Assembly (NCBI GenBank): GCA_017521485.1
Contig: JAFXCL010000045.1
Location: forward strand, 1-64,000
DNA from: Oscillospiraceae bacterium
GTDB taxonomy: Bacteria > Bacillota > Clostridia > Oscillospirales > Oscillospiraceae
Reading direction: 5' to 3'
DNA: 64,000 nucleotides
In this document: positions 8,196 to 17,641 of the stretch, one piece after another
Position numbering within the stretch: the stretch's first letter is position 1
Layout: every line of letters starts with the position of its first letter
The notes under the pieces: generated by a model
The model's input: the letters and a program-made list of their open reading frames with translations, nothing else
The model's database searches: none
What the model was told of the DNA's origin: nothing
Made by a program: the position numbers and the translations under genes

Positions 8196-9059
8196 ATGGA
8201 CAAGGTCATTTTAACCCCAAATCCTTATCGGGATAAAGATTTCAAAACATTGCGGGAAGCAATGCGTATTTTGAATGAAAATAATATTCAGACACGGGTA
8301 TGCCTGCCTTTTATGGTGGATAAGAATTGCAATCTGCCGAAGGATATTTACTTTTCCCGGCTGGATCGTGAGCTGCCCGATGCATCCATGGTGATTTGCT
8401 TCGGCGGTGACGGTACGATCCTTCACATGTCCAAAGCGGCTACACGGAACAATGTACCTGTTCTGGGTGTGAATATCGGCACTATGGGCTTTATGGCAGA
8501 ACTGGAAAGTGGGGAAATGTCGCTCCTTTCCCGGATTGCAACCGGTGAATATTCTGTTGTGAACCGGATGATGCTGGATGTTACGGTTATGCGCGACCGG
8601 GATATCATCTTCCACGACATTTGCTTAAATGATGCAGTGATCACTAAAGGTGCAATTGCCCGTATTATACACACGGCAGTCAGCTGTGACGGCGTTCAGG
8701 CAATGGAGTGCGGCGGTGACGGTGTGATCATCGCAACACCGACCGGCTCAACGGCCTATAGCCTGTCTGCCGGTGGTCCGATCATCGAACCGGAGGCCCA
8801 CAGCATCCTGATTACCCCAATTTGCGCCCATGATGTTGTCAGCCGCAGCATGGTCGCTTCGGATAAGCGCATCATCAATGTGAAGCTGACCCAGAACGCC
8901 CGTCAAAATGCCTTTTTGTCTGTGGACGGCGGAAAAGCGGTGAAGATTGTTATGGGTGATACCATAACGATCAAGAAGTCTAATTTTGTGACAAGGCTGG
9001 TGCGTCTGAAGGATCGCAGTTTTTATGATGTTGTGAATCATAAATTCAGAATCATTTGA
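8196..9059 (+). CDS. nadK: NAD kinase
   Basis: ATP-dependent NAD kinase producing NADP+, 287 residues. Family motifs are clear: CFGGDGTILHMSK contains the GGDGT signature near residues 70-75, LGVNIGTMGFMAEL follows, LNDAVITKGAIARI is the NE/D region, and GGDGVIIATPTGSTAYSLSAGGPI is the conserved second motif. Cytoplasmic. It starts 5 bp after tlyA, within the operon. Confidence 0.95.
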   Translation: MDKVILTPNPYRDKDFKTLREAMRILNENNIQTRVCLPFMVDKNCNLPKDIYFSRLDRELPDASMVICFGGDGTILHMSKAATRNNVPVLGVNIGTMGFMAELESGEMSLLSRIATGEYSVVNRMMLDVTVMRDRDIIFHDICLNDAVITKGAIARIIHTAVSCDGVQAMECGGDGVIIATPTGSTAYSLSAGGPIIEPEAHSILITPICAHDVVSRSMVASDKRIINVKLTQNARQNAFLSVDGGKAVKIVMGDTITIKKSNFVTRLVRLKDRSFYDVVNHKFRII

Positions 9060-9070
9060 GGTGAATACAA

Positions 9071-9523
9071 TTGAAAAGTCAAAGACAAGCTAAAATTATG
9101 GAGATTATTTCCAATCGAAATGTAGAAACACAGGAACAGCTTCTATCTGCCCTTCAGGAAGAAGGCTTCCGTGGAACACAGGCAACAATCTCCCGTGATA
9201 TTAAAGAACTCCGAATCGTTAAGGAGCTGACAAGTCTGGGTACTTACCGCTATACTACCTCTTCTACGGAGATCAGCGGCTCTTTTTCTTCCAGATTAAA
9301 TACCATTTTCCGGGAGTGCGTGATCGGTTTTGATTATGCACAAAACATTATCGTGATCCGCACCTTACCGGGACTTGCCTCTGCAGCCGGTTCTGCAATC
9401 GATGCAATGAATCTGCATGCAATTGTAGGCTCACTTGCAGGCGATGATACGGTAATGGTGATTATGCGTGACAATAACGCAGCTGCTGCATTTTGCGGCG
9501 AGATTAAGAATTTGCTGAACTAA
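9071..9523 (+). CDS. argR: Arginine repressor ArgR/AhrC
   Basis: A 150-residue transcription factor: an N-terminal winged helix (residues about 1-70, GFRGTQATISRDIKELRIVK being the recognition region) and a C-terminal hexamerisation and arginine-binding domain. That domain carries RTLPGLASAAGSAIDAMN and IVGSLAGDDTVMVIMRD. It senses L-arginine and controls arginine biosynthesis and catabolism. The start is TTG at 9071 with GAGGTGA 7 nt upstream. The argR-recN adjacency is the classic Firmicutes arrangement. Confidence 0.95.
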   Translation: MKSQRQAKIMEIISNRNVETQEQLLSALQEEGFRGTQATISRDIKELRIVKELTSLGTYRYTTSSTEISGSFSSRLNTIFRECVIGFDYAQNIIVIRTLPGLASAAGSAIDAMNLHAIVGSLAGDDTVMVIMRDNNAAAAFCGEIKNLLN

Positions 9524-9536
9524 GGGGGGATTAGGC

Positions 9537-11189
9537 GTGCTGAGCCTTCTGCATATTGAGAATATTGCGGTCATCGAGTGCGCCGACATTTCCTTTGACG
9601 CAGGATTTAATATCCTGACTGGTGAGACCGGTGCAGGTAAATCTATTGTGATCGATGCTATCAGTGCGGTTCTTGGTGAGCGTGCCTACCGGGATATGAT
9701 CCGTACGGGAAGTACAAAGGCCTCTGTCCGTGCCGTTTTTACGGATGTCCCGGAGTTTGACTGGTTTTCAGAAAACGGCGTTCCCTATGATCCGGAGACA
9801 ATGATCCAGAGAGAAGTGTATCTGGATGGCAAGAATGTTTGCCGGGTAAACGGAACACTGATCACTGTGTCTATTTTGCGGAAACTGGGTGCCTTGCTGA
9901 TCGACATTCACGGACAGCACGACTCTGCATCCTTATTTGATGAGAATAATCACTTAACATTCCTGGACTCCTTTGCGGATAACACCGAGCTGTTACAGGA
10001 ATATGCAAAGCGGTATGCAGAAGTCTCTGATCTGCAAGATCAGATCAATCGGATGACCATGGATGAAAGCGAAAAGCTTCGCCGCATGGAGACCCTACGA
10101 TACCAGATCGAGGAAGTTACAAAAGCAGAGCTTCGCCCAGGTGAGGACGAACAGTTGGAGGACAGAAGAAAGATCCTGCAAAATGCAGAAAAGCTCAGTG
10201 ACGGAATTCATACTGCCGTAGAGCTTCTTTACGGCGGTGAAGATACAGACGGTGCGGCAGCACTGCTTTCAGATGCAGAGCGGGAACTGTCAAAGCTGAC
10301 TAGATATACGGATGCTTACGATTCCATTCGTGAAAAGTTAGCAGACCTAATGTATCAGGTTCAGGATGTGGCAGAAGAAGTCCGGGACGCCAGAGATAGC
10401 CTGACTTTTTCTGCCGATGAATTGGAGCAAATTGAGGCAAGGCTGGATGTGATCCACCGTCTGCGGCGGAAATACGGTACAACCTGTGAAGACATTCTGG
10501 AATTTCTCGATCATGCAAAACAAGAACTCGATGAGATAGAGTTTGCAGACGATCATCTTGAGAAGCTGAAGAAGAAGCTGGAGCAGGCAGAGAAAACAGC
10601 TTGGGATGTGGCCTATGCACTTCGGAAAAGGCGACAGACTGGCGCACAGGACTTATCTGCCCAGATCCTTACAGAGCTGGCCCAATTGGATATGCCCAAG
10701 GTTCAGTTTTCCTGTGAATTTACGGAAACGGAGTTAACAGCAAACGGCGCGGATACTGTGGCATTTTATATGTCAGCAAATGTTGGCGAGGCGCTGAAGC
10801 CTCTAAGTAAAGTGGCATCCGGCGGTGAGCTTGCCCGTATTATGCTGGCAATTAAAAATGTGCTTGCCCAGCAGGATAAGGTTGCGACCCTTATTTTTGA
10901 TGAAGTGGATACCGGTGTTTCCGGTCGTGCTGCCCAAAAGGTTGCGGAAAAGCTCAGAAGTGTGGCAGCTACAAAGCAAGTCTTGTGCGTGACCCATTTG
11001 CCGCAGCTGGCTGCGCTGGCACAATCCCATTTGCTGATTGCAAAGGATGTGCGTGATGGGCGTACTTATACAAGTGTAGAACTGCTGGATTTTGATGGCA
11101 GAAAGAAAGAGCTTGCCCGTATGATCGGCGGCGCGAATATTACAGATACAACACTCAAAAGTGCAGAAGAGATGCTGCGCTATGAATAA
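9537..11189 (+). CDS. recN: DNA repair protein RecN
   Basis: An SMC-like ATPase of double-strand-break repair, 550 residues. Walker A TGETGAGKS lies near residue 30, and a Q-loop (DIHGQHDSASLF) follows. The long central coiled coil covers about 145-370. The C-terminal head has the ABC signature KVASGGELARIMLA and Walker B TLIFDEVDTGVSG, plus the H-loop CVTHLPQLAA. The GTG start at 9537 follows an AAGGGGGGAT ribosome site, 14 nt after argR. Complete and of normal length. Confidence 0.96.
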   Translation: MLSLLHIENIAVIECADISFDAGFNILTGETGAGKSIVIDAISAVLGERAYRDMIRTGSTKASVRAVFTDVPEFDWFSENGVPYDPETMIQREVYLDGKNVCRVNGTLITVSILRKLGALLIDIHGQHDSASLFDENNHLTFLDSFADNTELLQEYAKRYAEVSDLQDQINRMTMDESEKLRRMETLRYQIEEVTKAELRPGEDEQLEDRRKILQNAEKLSDGIHTAVELLYGGEDTDGAAALLSDAERELSKLTRYTDAYDSIREKLADLMYQVQDVAEEVRDARDSLTFSADELEQIEARLDVIHRLRRKYGTTCEDILEFLDHAKQELDEIEFADDHLEKLKKKLEQAEKTAWDVAYALRKRRQTGAQDLSAQILTELAQLDMPKVQFSCEFTETELTANGADTVAFYMSANVGEALKPLSKVASGGELARIMLAIKNVLAQQDKVATLIFDEVDTGVSGRAAQKVAEKLRSVAATKQVLCVTHLPQLAALAQSHLLIAKDVRDGRTYTSVELLDFDGRKKELARMIGGANITDTTLKSAEEMLRYE

Positions 11190-11210
11190 AGAATTACGGA
11201 GGAATCACAA

Positions 11211-12434
11211 ATGAAACTGTATGATGAATTGGTGGCGCGTGGACTGATCGCTCAGGTTACAAATGAAGATGAGATCCGCCAGATGATCGATAACGGTAAG
11301 GCTACCTTCTATATTGGTTTTGACCCCACTGCCGACTCCCTGCATGTAGGCCACTTTATGGCACTTTGCCTGATGAAGCGGCTGCAAATGGCAGGCAATA
11401 AGCCCATTGCCCTGATTGGCGGCGGCACTGCAATGATCGGCGATCCCTCCGGCAGAACGGATATGCGCTCTATGATGACCGTTGAGACAATCCAGCATAA
11501 TTGTGACTGCTTTAAAAAGCAGATGGAGCGGTTTATTGAATTTGGCGAAGGCAAAGCACAAATGGTTAATAATGCAGACTGGCTGCTGAATCTAAACTAT
11601 GTGGATGTCCTTCGGGAAGTGGGTGCGTGCTTCTCTGTGAACAATATGCTCCGTGCTGAGTGCTACAAGCAGCGTATGGAGAAGGGTCTTAGTTTCCTGG
11701 AATTCAACTATATGATCATGCAGTCGTACGACTTCTATCATCTGTATCAGCACTACGGCTGTAATATGCAGTTCGGCGGCAACGACCAGTGGAGCAATAT
11801 GCTGGGCGGTACTGAGCTGATCCGCAGAAAGCTGGGTAAGGACGCCCACGCAATGACCATCACACTGCTGCTCAATTCCGAGGGAAAGAAGATGGGCAAG
11901 ACCTCTTCCGGAGCAGTCTGGCTTGACCCTAATAAGACTGCACCCTATGATTTCTACCAGTATTGGCGTAATGTAGAGGATGCTGATGTGCTCAAGTGCA
12001 TCCGTATGCTGACCTTCCTGCCTTTGGAGCAGATCGACGAGATGGATTCCTGGAAGGATGCTCAGCTGAATACCGCTAAGGAGATTCTTGCGTACGAGCT
12101 GACAAAGCTGGTCCATGGTGAAGAGGAAGCGAATAAGGCACAGGCTGCTGCAAAGGCACTGTTTATGGGCGGCGGTGACGATGCCAATATGCCCACCACG
12201 GAAATTTCTGCCGACCAGCTTGTCGACGGCAAGATCGGTATTTTGAATCTGATGGTTGCCTGTAAGCTTGCCGGTTCTAACGGCGAGGCAAGACGGCTGA
12301 TCCAGCAGGGCGGCGTGTTTGTAAACGACGAAAAAGTACCGGACCACACCTTCAGCGTCACAGAGGATGACCTGAAAACAGGCGTGAAGCTCCGTAAGGG
12401 CAAGAAAGTATTCCATAAGGCACTTCTTGGATAA
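11211..12434 (+). CDS. tyrS: Tyrosyl-tRNA synthetase
   Basis: A class I synthetase charging tRNA-Tyr, 407 residues. The HIGH motif appears as PTADSLHVGHFMAL near residue 45 and the KMSKS motif as KKMGKTSSG; an S4 RNA-binding domain is at the C-terminus (GEARRLIQQGGVFVNDEKV). It follows recN by 21 bp with a GGAGG site, so it seems to be read through from the upstream operon. There is no room for a T-box leader, which is unusual for a Firmicutes synthetase gene. Confidence 0.96.
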   Translation: MKLYDELVARGLIAQVTNEDEIRQMIDNGKATFYIGFDPTADSLHVGHFMALCLMKRLQMAGNKPIALIGGGTAMIGDPSGRTDMRSMMTVETIQHNCDCFKKQMERFIEFGEGKAQMVNNADWLLNLNYVDVLREVGACFSVNNMLRAECYKQRMEKGLSFLEFNYMIMQSYDFYHLYQHYGCNMQFGGNDQWSNMLGGTELIRRKLGKDAHAMTITLLLNSEGKKMGKTSSGAVWLDPNKTAPYDFYQYWRNVEDADVLKCIRMLTFLPLEQIDEMDSWKDAQLNTAKEILAYELTKLVHGEEEANKAQAAAKALFMGGGDDANMPTTEISADQLVDGKIGILNLMVACKLAGSNGEARRLIQQGGVFVNDEKVPDHTFSVTEDDLKTGVKLRKGKKVFHKALLG

Positions 12435-12480
12435 TACAAAGGACGGCAATTTGCAAATTGCCGTCCTTTGTATTATCCAA
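12427..12480. terminator. Bidirectional terminator: 54-nt perfect loopless palindrome
   Basis: Positions 12427-12453 are the exact reverse complement of 12454-12480. The palindrome contains the stop codons of both convergent genes (tyrS and dapA) and a T-rich flank in each direction. Confidence 0.85.
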
Positions 12481-13342
12481 AGAATGCTTTTAACCTGTTT
12501 TGATTTTCCTTTGTCAGCTCTGTCAGAGGGAGCCTGCAGCGACCGCAATCGTAGCCAAGATAGCGCATTGCTGCTTTTACCGGAATGGGGTTGACCTCGC
12601 AGAACAGCAGCTCCACTAGGGGTTGAAGCTGACATTGCAAACTGGATGCAGTGTCAAAATCTCCGGCAAGTGCTGCGTTTGCCATATCCGCAGTTTCTCT
12701 GGGACAAACATTGGAAAGAACTGAAATTACCCCAAGCGCCCCAAGAGACATTGCCGGAACGATCAGATCGTCGTTGCCGGTCCAGATTGTAAAGCGGCTG
12801 CCACAGGCACAGCGGGTTTTTGTGATCTTGGTAATGTCACTGCTTGCCTCTTTTACGCCAACCAAATTGGGTACAGAGCTAAGCTTTGCATAGACCGATA
12901 TGGGGATATCCAGCCCGGTTCTGGAGGGCACATTATAGACAATGATGGGCAAACTGACCGCCTGCGCTATGGAGCGGTAATGGATATACAGTCCGTCCGG
13001 TGTTGCTTTGTTGTAATAGGGTGTAACCATTAAAAGTCCGTCCACACCTGCTGTCTGGGCTGCAATACTCAGTTCAAGACTATGTGCCGTTGAATTTGTT
13101 CCTGTGCCGCCAATAATCAAACAGCTGTCGCCGACGTATGACTTACACCGGCGAAACAGTTCGATTTTTTCCCCGTCGGATAGGGTAGAGGCTTCTCCGG
13201 TCGTTCCTGACAGGACAATCGCTTTGACACCGGAATCGATCTGCCTGCGTATGAGCATTTCAGCCATTGGATAGTTGATCTTACCGTCTATAAATGGGGT
13301 CACAAGTGCTGTACAGACACCTGTAAAAATAGGATTGTTCAT
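12473..13342 (-). CDS. dapA: 4-hydroxy-tetrahydrodipicolinate synthase
   Basis: Condenses pyruvate with aspartate semialdehyde in the lysine/diaminopimelate branch, which also feeds spore dipicolinate. 289 residues from ATG 13342, chosen because GGAGGT lies 8 nt upstream; a TTG five codons earlier overlaps that site. The Schiff-base lysine is in NLVGVKEASSD, the catalytic Tyr in VTPYYNKATPDG, and the GTTGEASTL loop is present. It is a stand-alone gene here, convergent with tyrS. Confidence 0.96.
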   Translation of the reverse strand: MNNPIFTGVCTALVTPFIDGKINYPMAEMLIRRQIDSGVKAIVLSGTTGEASTLSDGEKIELFRRCKSYVGDSCLIIGGTGTNSTAHSLELSIAAQTAGVDGLLMVTPYYNKATPDGLYIHYRSIAQAVSLPIIVYNVPSRTGLDIPISVYAKLSSVPNLVGVKEASSDITKITKTRCACGSRFTIWTGNDDLIVPAMSLGALGVISVLSNVCPRETADMANAALAGDFDTASSLQCQLQPLVELLFCEVNPIPVKAAMRYLGYDCGRCRLPLTELTKENQNRLKAFFG

Positions 13343-13390
13343 AGGCAATACCTCCAACCCAGTCTATGCAACAATTGATTGATTTGCGTG

Positions 13391-13419
13391 TTGCAAAGTG
13401 AAAGAAAATAGACTATACT
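13391..13419 (+). promoter_or_regulatory. Promoter of queA-tgt
   Basis: TTGCAA (13391-13396), 17 bp and TATACT (13414-13419), 27 bp before the queA ATG. Confidence 0.75.
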
Positions 13420-13445
13420 AAGTAAAATGTGTTTTATCGGAGGCT

Positions 13446-14474
13446 ATGATCTTGAAGACCCGTGATTTTTGGTATGACTTGCCGGAGGAACTGATTGCGC
13501 AGACGCCTTTGCAGCAGCGCGACAGCTCCAGATTGTTGGTTCTTGACAAGATGTCCGGTCAGGTGACCCACCGGCATTTTTATGATGTGATTGAATATTT
13601 AAAGCCCGGCGACTGTCTGGTAATGAATGATTCCAGAGTACTGCCGGCAAGGCTGTTAGGACACCGTCCCACAGGCGGTGCTGTGGAGCTGCTGCTGCTT
13701 CGGGATCTGGGAGATAAGAAGTGGGAATGCCTTGCAAAACCCGGCAGAAAGCTGCAGGAGGGTCAGCAGGTAGTGTTCGGCAACGGCGAACTGACTGCCA
13801 CGGTAACGGAAGTCCGTGAGGATGGCAACCGGATCGTGACCTTCCATTATGAAGGAATCTTCCTTGAGGTGCTGGAGCGGCTTGGGAAAATGCCTCTGCC
13901 GCCTTACATTAAGGAGGAACTTCAGGATCAGGAACGGTATCAGACCGTGTATTCCAAGGAAGTAGGTTCAGCAGCAGCACCGACAGCAGGATTGCACTTT
14001 ACCAATGATCTGCTTGAGAAGATCCGCAGTAAGGGCATCGATACTGCATTTATTACACTCCATGTTGGCTTAGGTACGTTCCGACCTGTGAAAGCAGAAA
14101 GCATTGACGAGCATCATATGCACAGTGAACTGTGTATGATGAGCACCGAAACAGCCGCAATTCTAAATAGGACAAAGGCTAGGGGAGGCAGGGTCATCTG
14201 CGTTGGAACAACCTCCTGCCGTACTTTAGAAAGCCTTGTTGATCCGGACGGCACATTTTCTGAAAAAAGCCGCTGGACAGATATTTTTATTTATCCCGGC
14301 TATAAATTTAAGGCAATGGACGCCTTGATTACTAACTTCCATTTGCCGGAAAGCACACTGGTAATGCTGGTATCTGCCTTTGCAGGCAGAGAAAATATAC
14401 TAAGTGCCTATGAGACTGCGGTTTCCGAAAAATACCGCTTCTTCTCCTTTGGCGATGCAATGCTGATCATTTAA
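13446..14474 (+). CDS. queA: S-adenosylmethionine:tRNA ribosyltransferase-isomerase
   Basis: Transfers the ribosyl group of AdoMet to preQ1 in tRNA, forming epoxyqueuosine. 342 residues, normal length. [14 protein letters not shown] and [10 protein letters not shown] form the N-terminal signature. The middle has [12 protein letters not shown] and [17 protein letters not shown], and the C-terminus [10 protein letters not shown] and [16 protein letters not shown] precedes the ATG. It is 10 bp upstream of tgt, so the two consecutive queuosine steps are co-expressed. Confidence 0.96.
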   Translation: MILKTRDFWYDLPEELIAQTPLQQRDSSRLLVLDKMSGQVTHRHFYDVIEYLKPGDCLVMNDSRVLPARLLGHRPTGGAVELLLLRDLGDKKWECLAKPGRKLQEGQQVVFGNGELTATVTEVREDGNRIVTFHYEGIFLEVLERLGKMPLPPYIKEELQDQERYQTVYSKEVGSAAAPTAGLHFTNDLLEKIRSKGIDTAFITLHVGLGTFRPVKAESIDEHHMHSELCMMSTETAAILNRTKARGGRVICVGTTSCRTLESLVDPDGTFSEKSRWTDIFIYPGYKFKAMDALITNFHLPESTLVMLVSAFAGRENILSAYETAVSEKYRFFSFGDAMLII

Positions 14475-14484
14475 GAGGTAATTT

Positions 14485-15615
14485 ATGTTTAAGGTATTAA
14501 AAACAGAGGGCAAGGCACGCCGCGGCGAGTTTACCTGCGCCCACGGTACGGTTCAGACCCCTGTATTTATGAATGTTGGTACACAAGGTGCGATCAAGGG
14601 CGCTTTGAGCGCAAAGGATTTAAAGGACATTGGCTGCCAGGTTGAGCTGAGCAATACCTACCATTTGCATTTGCGTCCCGGTGATAAGCTGGTGAAGGAA
14701 TGTGGAGGTCTGCACAAGTTTATGACTTGGGACGGACCGATCCTCACGGATTCCGGCGGGTTTCAGGTTTTCTCCCTGTCCTCCTTGCGGAAGATTAAAG
14801 AGGAGGGTGTGACCTTTGCATCTCATATTGACGGCCATAAGATTTTTATGGGTCCCGAGGAGAGTATGCAGATCCAATCCAATCTGGGCTCAGATATCTG
14901 TATGGCGTTTGACGAGTGTATTGAAAATCCTGCACCGCGGAAATATGTCTTGGAAAGTGTTGACAGAACCTACCGCTGGCTGGAGCGTTGCAAGGCGGAA
15001 AATGCCCGGCTAAACGCCTTGCCGGATACTGTGAACCCACAGCAAATGCTATGGGGTATCAATCAGGGCGGCACTTATGCGGATATACGCGTGGACCATA
15101 TGAAGCGAATTGCAGAGCTTGATTTGCCGGGATATGCCATTGGCGGTCTCGCAGTGGGCGAAACCGCAGATGAAATGTATGATATTATTGAGGCGGTTGA
15201 ACCCTATATGCCCCAAGATAAGACCCGCTACCTGATGGGTGTTGGTACGCCGACCAATATTATCGAGGCCGTTGCAAGGGGTGTGGACTTCTTTGACTGT
15301 GTAATGCCCGCAAGAAATGCCCGTCACGCAAGGCTATTTACCTGGGAGGGTGCGATCAATCTGAAGAATGCCAAGTATGCTTTGGACTTAAATCCCATTG
15401 ACCCCCAATGCGACTGCCCGGTCTGCCGCAGATACACAAGAGCTTACATCCGTCATTTATTTGTGGCAGAGGAAATGCTTGCAATGCGTCTGTCTGTGAT
15501 GCATAATCTGTATTTCTACAATAAGCTGATGGAACGGATCCGTATTGCATTGGATAACGGCACCTTTGGTGCTTTCAGAAATGAATTTTCTGAGAAATTA
15601 GCACGTCGGATTTAA
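14485..15615 (+). CDS. tgt: tRNA-guanine transglycosylase
   Basis: Exchanges guanine 34 for preQ1 in tRNAs with GUN anticodons. 376 residues. ILTDSGGFQVFSL contains the catalytic aspartate region, MAFDECIENPAPRKYV follows, and DCVMPARNARHARLFT includes the second conserved Asp. The zinc site CDCPVCRRYTRAYIRHLF near residues 312-330 plus a downstream His is intact. Directly follows queA. Confidence 0.97.
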   Translation: MFKVLKTEGKARRGEFTCAHGTVQTPVFMNVGTQGAIKGALSAKDLKDIGCQVELSNTYHLHLRPGDKLVKECGGLHKFMTWDGPILTDSGGFQVFSLSSLRKIKEEGVTFASHIDGHKIFMGPEESMQIQSNLGSDICMAFDECIENPAPRKYVLESVDRTYRWLERCKAENARLNALPDTVNPQQMLWGINQGGTYADIRVDHMKRIAELDLPGYAIGGLAVGETADEMYDIIEAVEPYMPQDKTRYLMGVGTPTNIIEAVARGVDFFDCVMPARNARHARLFTWEGAINLKNAKYALDLNPIDPQCDCPVCRRYTRAYIRHLFVAEEMLAMRLSVMHNLYFYNKLMERIRIALDNGTFGAFRNEFSEKLARRI

Positions 15616-15622
15616 TTATGAC

Positions 15623-15650
15623 TTGCATTTTTACTAAATAATGGTATAAT
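15623..15650 (+). promoter_or_regulatory. Promoter of yajC
   Basis: TTGCAT (15623-15628), 16 bp and TATAAT (15645-15650). Confidence 0.7.
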
Positions 15651-15683
15651 AGTATATAGATTCTGAACAAAGGAGTTTTGTTT

Positions 15684-16058
15684 ATGCTTCCTATTTTAAC
15701 AGGTACAGCGGCTGGCGGTGGTATGACCTCTACTGTAATTATGCTTGTAGTTATGGTGGCTGTCTTCTATTTTATGCTGATCCGGCCCGAAAACAAGCGT
15801 AAGAAAGAACAGGAAAATATGCGGTCCTCACTAAAAGAGGGCGATAAGATCACCACCATTGGTGGCATTACCGGCACCATTGTCAGCGTTAAGGATGACA
15901 AGTTCGTTCTTGAGACCGGCGCAGATCAGGTTCGCATTGAATTTGCTAAGTGGGCGCTTTCTACCAATGAAACTGCCACTGAAAATGCAAAGGCTGAGGC
16001 TAAGAAGCGTCAGGAAGAAAAGGCAAAGGCAAAAGCTGAGAAGAAGGCCGGAAAGTAA
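15684..16058 (+). CDS. yajC: Preprotein translocase subunit YajC
   Basis: A 124-residue membrane protein associated with the SecDF-YajC part of the Sec translocon. A single membrane helix (about residues 14-35, VIMLVVMVAVFYFMLI) is followed by RPENKRKKE, then a KEGDKITTIGGITGTIVSV domain and a Lys/Ala/Glu-rich charged tail. The ATG at 15684 was chosen because AAAGGAG sits 8 nt upstream; the TTG at 15678 is only 2 nt from it. The queA-tgt-yajC order is conserved in many bacteria. secDF is not in the window. Confidence 0.95.
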   Translation: MLPILTGTAAGGGMTSTVIMLVVMVAVFYFMLIRPENKRKKEQENMRSSLKEGDKITTIGGITGTIVSVKDDKFVLETGADQVRIEFAKWALSTNETATENAKAEAKKRQEEKAKAKAEKKAGK

Positions 16059-16069
16059 AAATGGCACAA

Positions 16070-16099
16070 AAAAGCTTCGGATCATGATCCGAAGCTTTT
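16070..16099. terminator. Bidirectional terminator (30-nt perfect palindrome)
   Basis: AAAAGCTTCGGATCA and its exact complement abut without a loop, between convergent yajC and the ThrE-like gene. Confidence 0.85.
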
Positions 16100-16102
16100 C
16101 GT

Positions 16103-17329
16103 TTATTTCCTATGTGTACGCCAGACAGCCCAAAGATGGACAAGGGTGGAAACCATCAGGATGCCAACAGCAATCGCACCGGCAATCGCCACGGTGTGAA
16201 TACCCTGTGCTGAAAAACTTTGCATATCGCCACGAACCAAGTGGTTGGTGGTGTAGTATACACCTGCACCGGGGATCAGTGGGAAAATTGAGGTCACGAG
16301 ATAGGAGATTGCAGGACATTTTCGTATTCTTGCCATTGTCTCTGCGTAGGCTGCACAAATAATTGCTGCTATAAAATATGCCATAATGTCATTACTGCCA
16401 AAGTGCAGTGCTGCAATATAGACTGCCCAGCTCAGACCGCCGCCAAGTATGCACAATCCAATACCATGACCGTGTATATTAAAAATTAATGAAAACCCAA
16501 AACAACTGAGCATAGCAGCAAGGATCTGCATTGTGTATGGATATGTGATCGGATCGGGATTCAGGGAAATACCAAAAGAAGCATTTGCAAGATTCCAGGC
16601 AGCACCTGTGCCAAGGGCGATGGCTGCTGCCACCAGAAAAACCTGAACAATGCGATTAACTCCGGAGTTTGTATCGCCAAAAATGATATCCCGCATTGCA
16701 TTGGTGATCAGCAGTCCGGGAACCAGGAGCATTAAGGCACCGATTACTACGGTATCTGTGTTGTTTGCGATTCCTGCACTACCCATTCCGTAAGCGGCAA
16801 ATGCCATTAAAAATGCACTGGCAATCGTGCTGAAAAAAGGATTTACTTTCAGCCTGTCCATGAGACGGCTTACAAGACCAACAATGATACCGCACATTCC
16901 GGAACAAATACTGTCTACAAATGAACCGCCAAACAGCAAACAGAAACCAAGTGAGCCAATGAAATTTCCCAATAAGAAAATAGGGAAGCTATACCGTGCA
17001 AGATTTGTTTCCATTTCGTTGAGCCATTTTACTGCGATTTTGGGATCGGGCTTTTCAGCACAGATTCTACGGCTGAGATTGCTGTATCGTTCCACACCGT
17101 CCAAATCGTTTCCGTGCTGTCCGATACGACGCATTCTAGTCATAGGTTTGCCGTTGGAGGTTGAGATGCTGACGATTAGGCAGTTGGGAATGGCAAACAC
17201 CTCAGATTCAATCCCGTAGGAGGCCATAATCCGCGTAACACTTTCTTCAATGCGGTATGTTTCAGCACCGCACATTGCCAGATGGTAGCCAAGATCGGAA
17301 ACTACATCCAGTAAGGTATTATAATCCAT
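16103..17329 (-). CDS. Threonine/serine exporter, ThrE family (fused two-domain form)
   Basis: A 408-residue polytopic membrane protein. The N-terminal part (about 1-245) has the ThrE/YjjP-type cytoplasmic region followed by helices. The C-terminal part (about 255-405) corresponds to the YjjB/DUF3815 half, so both halves are fused as in ThrE of actinobacteria. Roughly ten hydrophobic segments are visible. It exports amino acids such as threonine and serine (family knowledge; substrate not proven). ATG 17329 is preferred over the GTG at 17338, which overlaps the AAGGTG ribosome site. A stand-alone gene. Confidence 0.85.
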   Translation of the reverse strand: MDYNTLLDVVSDLGYHLAMCGAETYRIEESVTRIMASYGIESEVFAIPNCLIVSISTSNGKPMTRMRRIGQHGNDLDGVERYSNLSRRICAEKPDPKIAVKWLNEMETNLARYSFPIFLLGNFIGSLGFCLLFGGSFVDSICSGMCGIIVGLVSRLMDRLKVNPFFSTIASAFLMAFAAYGMGSAGIANNTDTVVIGALMLLVPGLLITNAMRDIIFGDTNSGVNRIVQVFLVAAAIALGTGAAWNLANASFGISLNPDPITYPYTMQILAAMLSCFGFSLIFNIHGHGIGLCILGGGLSWAVYIAALHFGSNDIMAYFIAAIICAAYAETMARIRKCPAISYLVTSIFPLIPGAGVYYTTNHLVRGDMQSFSAQGIHTVAIAGAIAVGILMVSTLVHLWAVWRTHRK

Positions 17330-17360
17330 TGAAAACACCTTGTTTCACTAAGATTAAGGA

Positions 17361-17392
17361 AAAATCCCGAACGCGGAAGCATTCGGGATTTT
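17361..17392 (-). terminator. Terminator of tRNA-Ser
   Basis: Minus-strand stem AAAATCCCGAA/TTCGGGATTTT with a T-run, directly after the tRNA CCA end. Confidence 0.85.
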
Positions 17393-17393
17393 A

Positions 17394-17485
17394 TGGCGGA
17401 GAAGGAGGGATTTGAACCCTCGATACCCTTTTGGGGTATACACGATTTCCAATCGTGCGCGCTCGGCCAGCTACGCGACTTCTCC
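17394..17485 (-). tRNA. tRNA-Ser (GGA)
   Basis: A 92-nt cloverleaf with the long serine variable arm (TATACCCC/GGGGTATA). Anticodon loop TTGGAAA gives anticodon GGA. The acceptor GGAGAAG pairs with CTTCTCC and the CCA is encoded. Confidence 0.97.
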
Positions 17486-17518
17486 AAATATCCAGCCGTA
17501 TTTTCAGCCAGCCAGAGT

Positions 17519-17547
17519 ATATTACTCTATTTCTGGAGATTTGTCAA
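17519..17547 (-). promoter_or_regulatory. Promoter of tRNA-Ser
   Basis: On the minus strand, perfect TTGACA (17547-17542), 17 bp and TAATAT (17524-17519). Confidence 0.85.
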
Positions 17548-17587
17548 GACCTATTTTGATAGAAAAGGGCACTAGATGATAAAACTG

Positions 17588-17616
17588 TTGACTTTTTATA
17601 AAATTGTGGCTATAAT
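17588..17616 (+). promoter_or_regulatory. Promoter of tRNA-Thr
   Basis: TTGACT (17588-17593), 17 bp and TATAAT (17611-17616), 26 bp before the tRNA. Confidence 0.85.
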
Positions 17617-17641
17617 AATTTTCGCTAAATAGGGATTATAT

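Noticed and set aside
11190..11210. T-box riboswitch ahead of tyrS
   Set aside because: Only 21 bp separate recN and tyrS, far too short for a T-box leader.
11592..12635. 347-codon minus-strand frame opposite tyrS and other long antisense frames (48393-49286, 20388-21482)
   Set aside because: They lie opposite well-conserved genes, have no ribosome sites and show codon-shadow composition.
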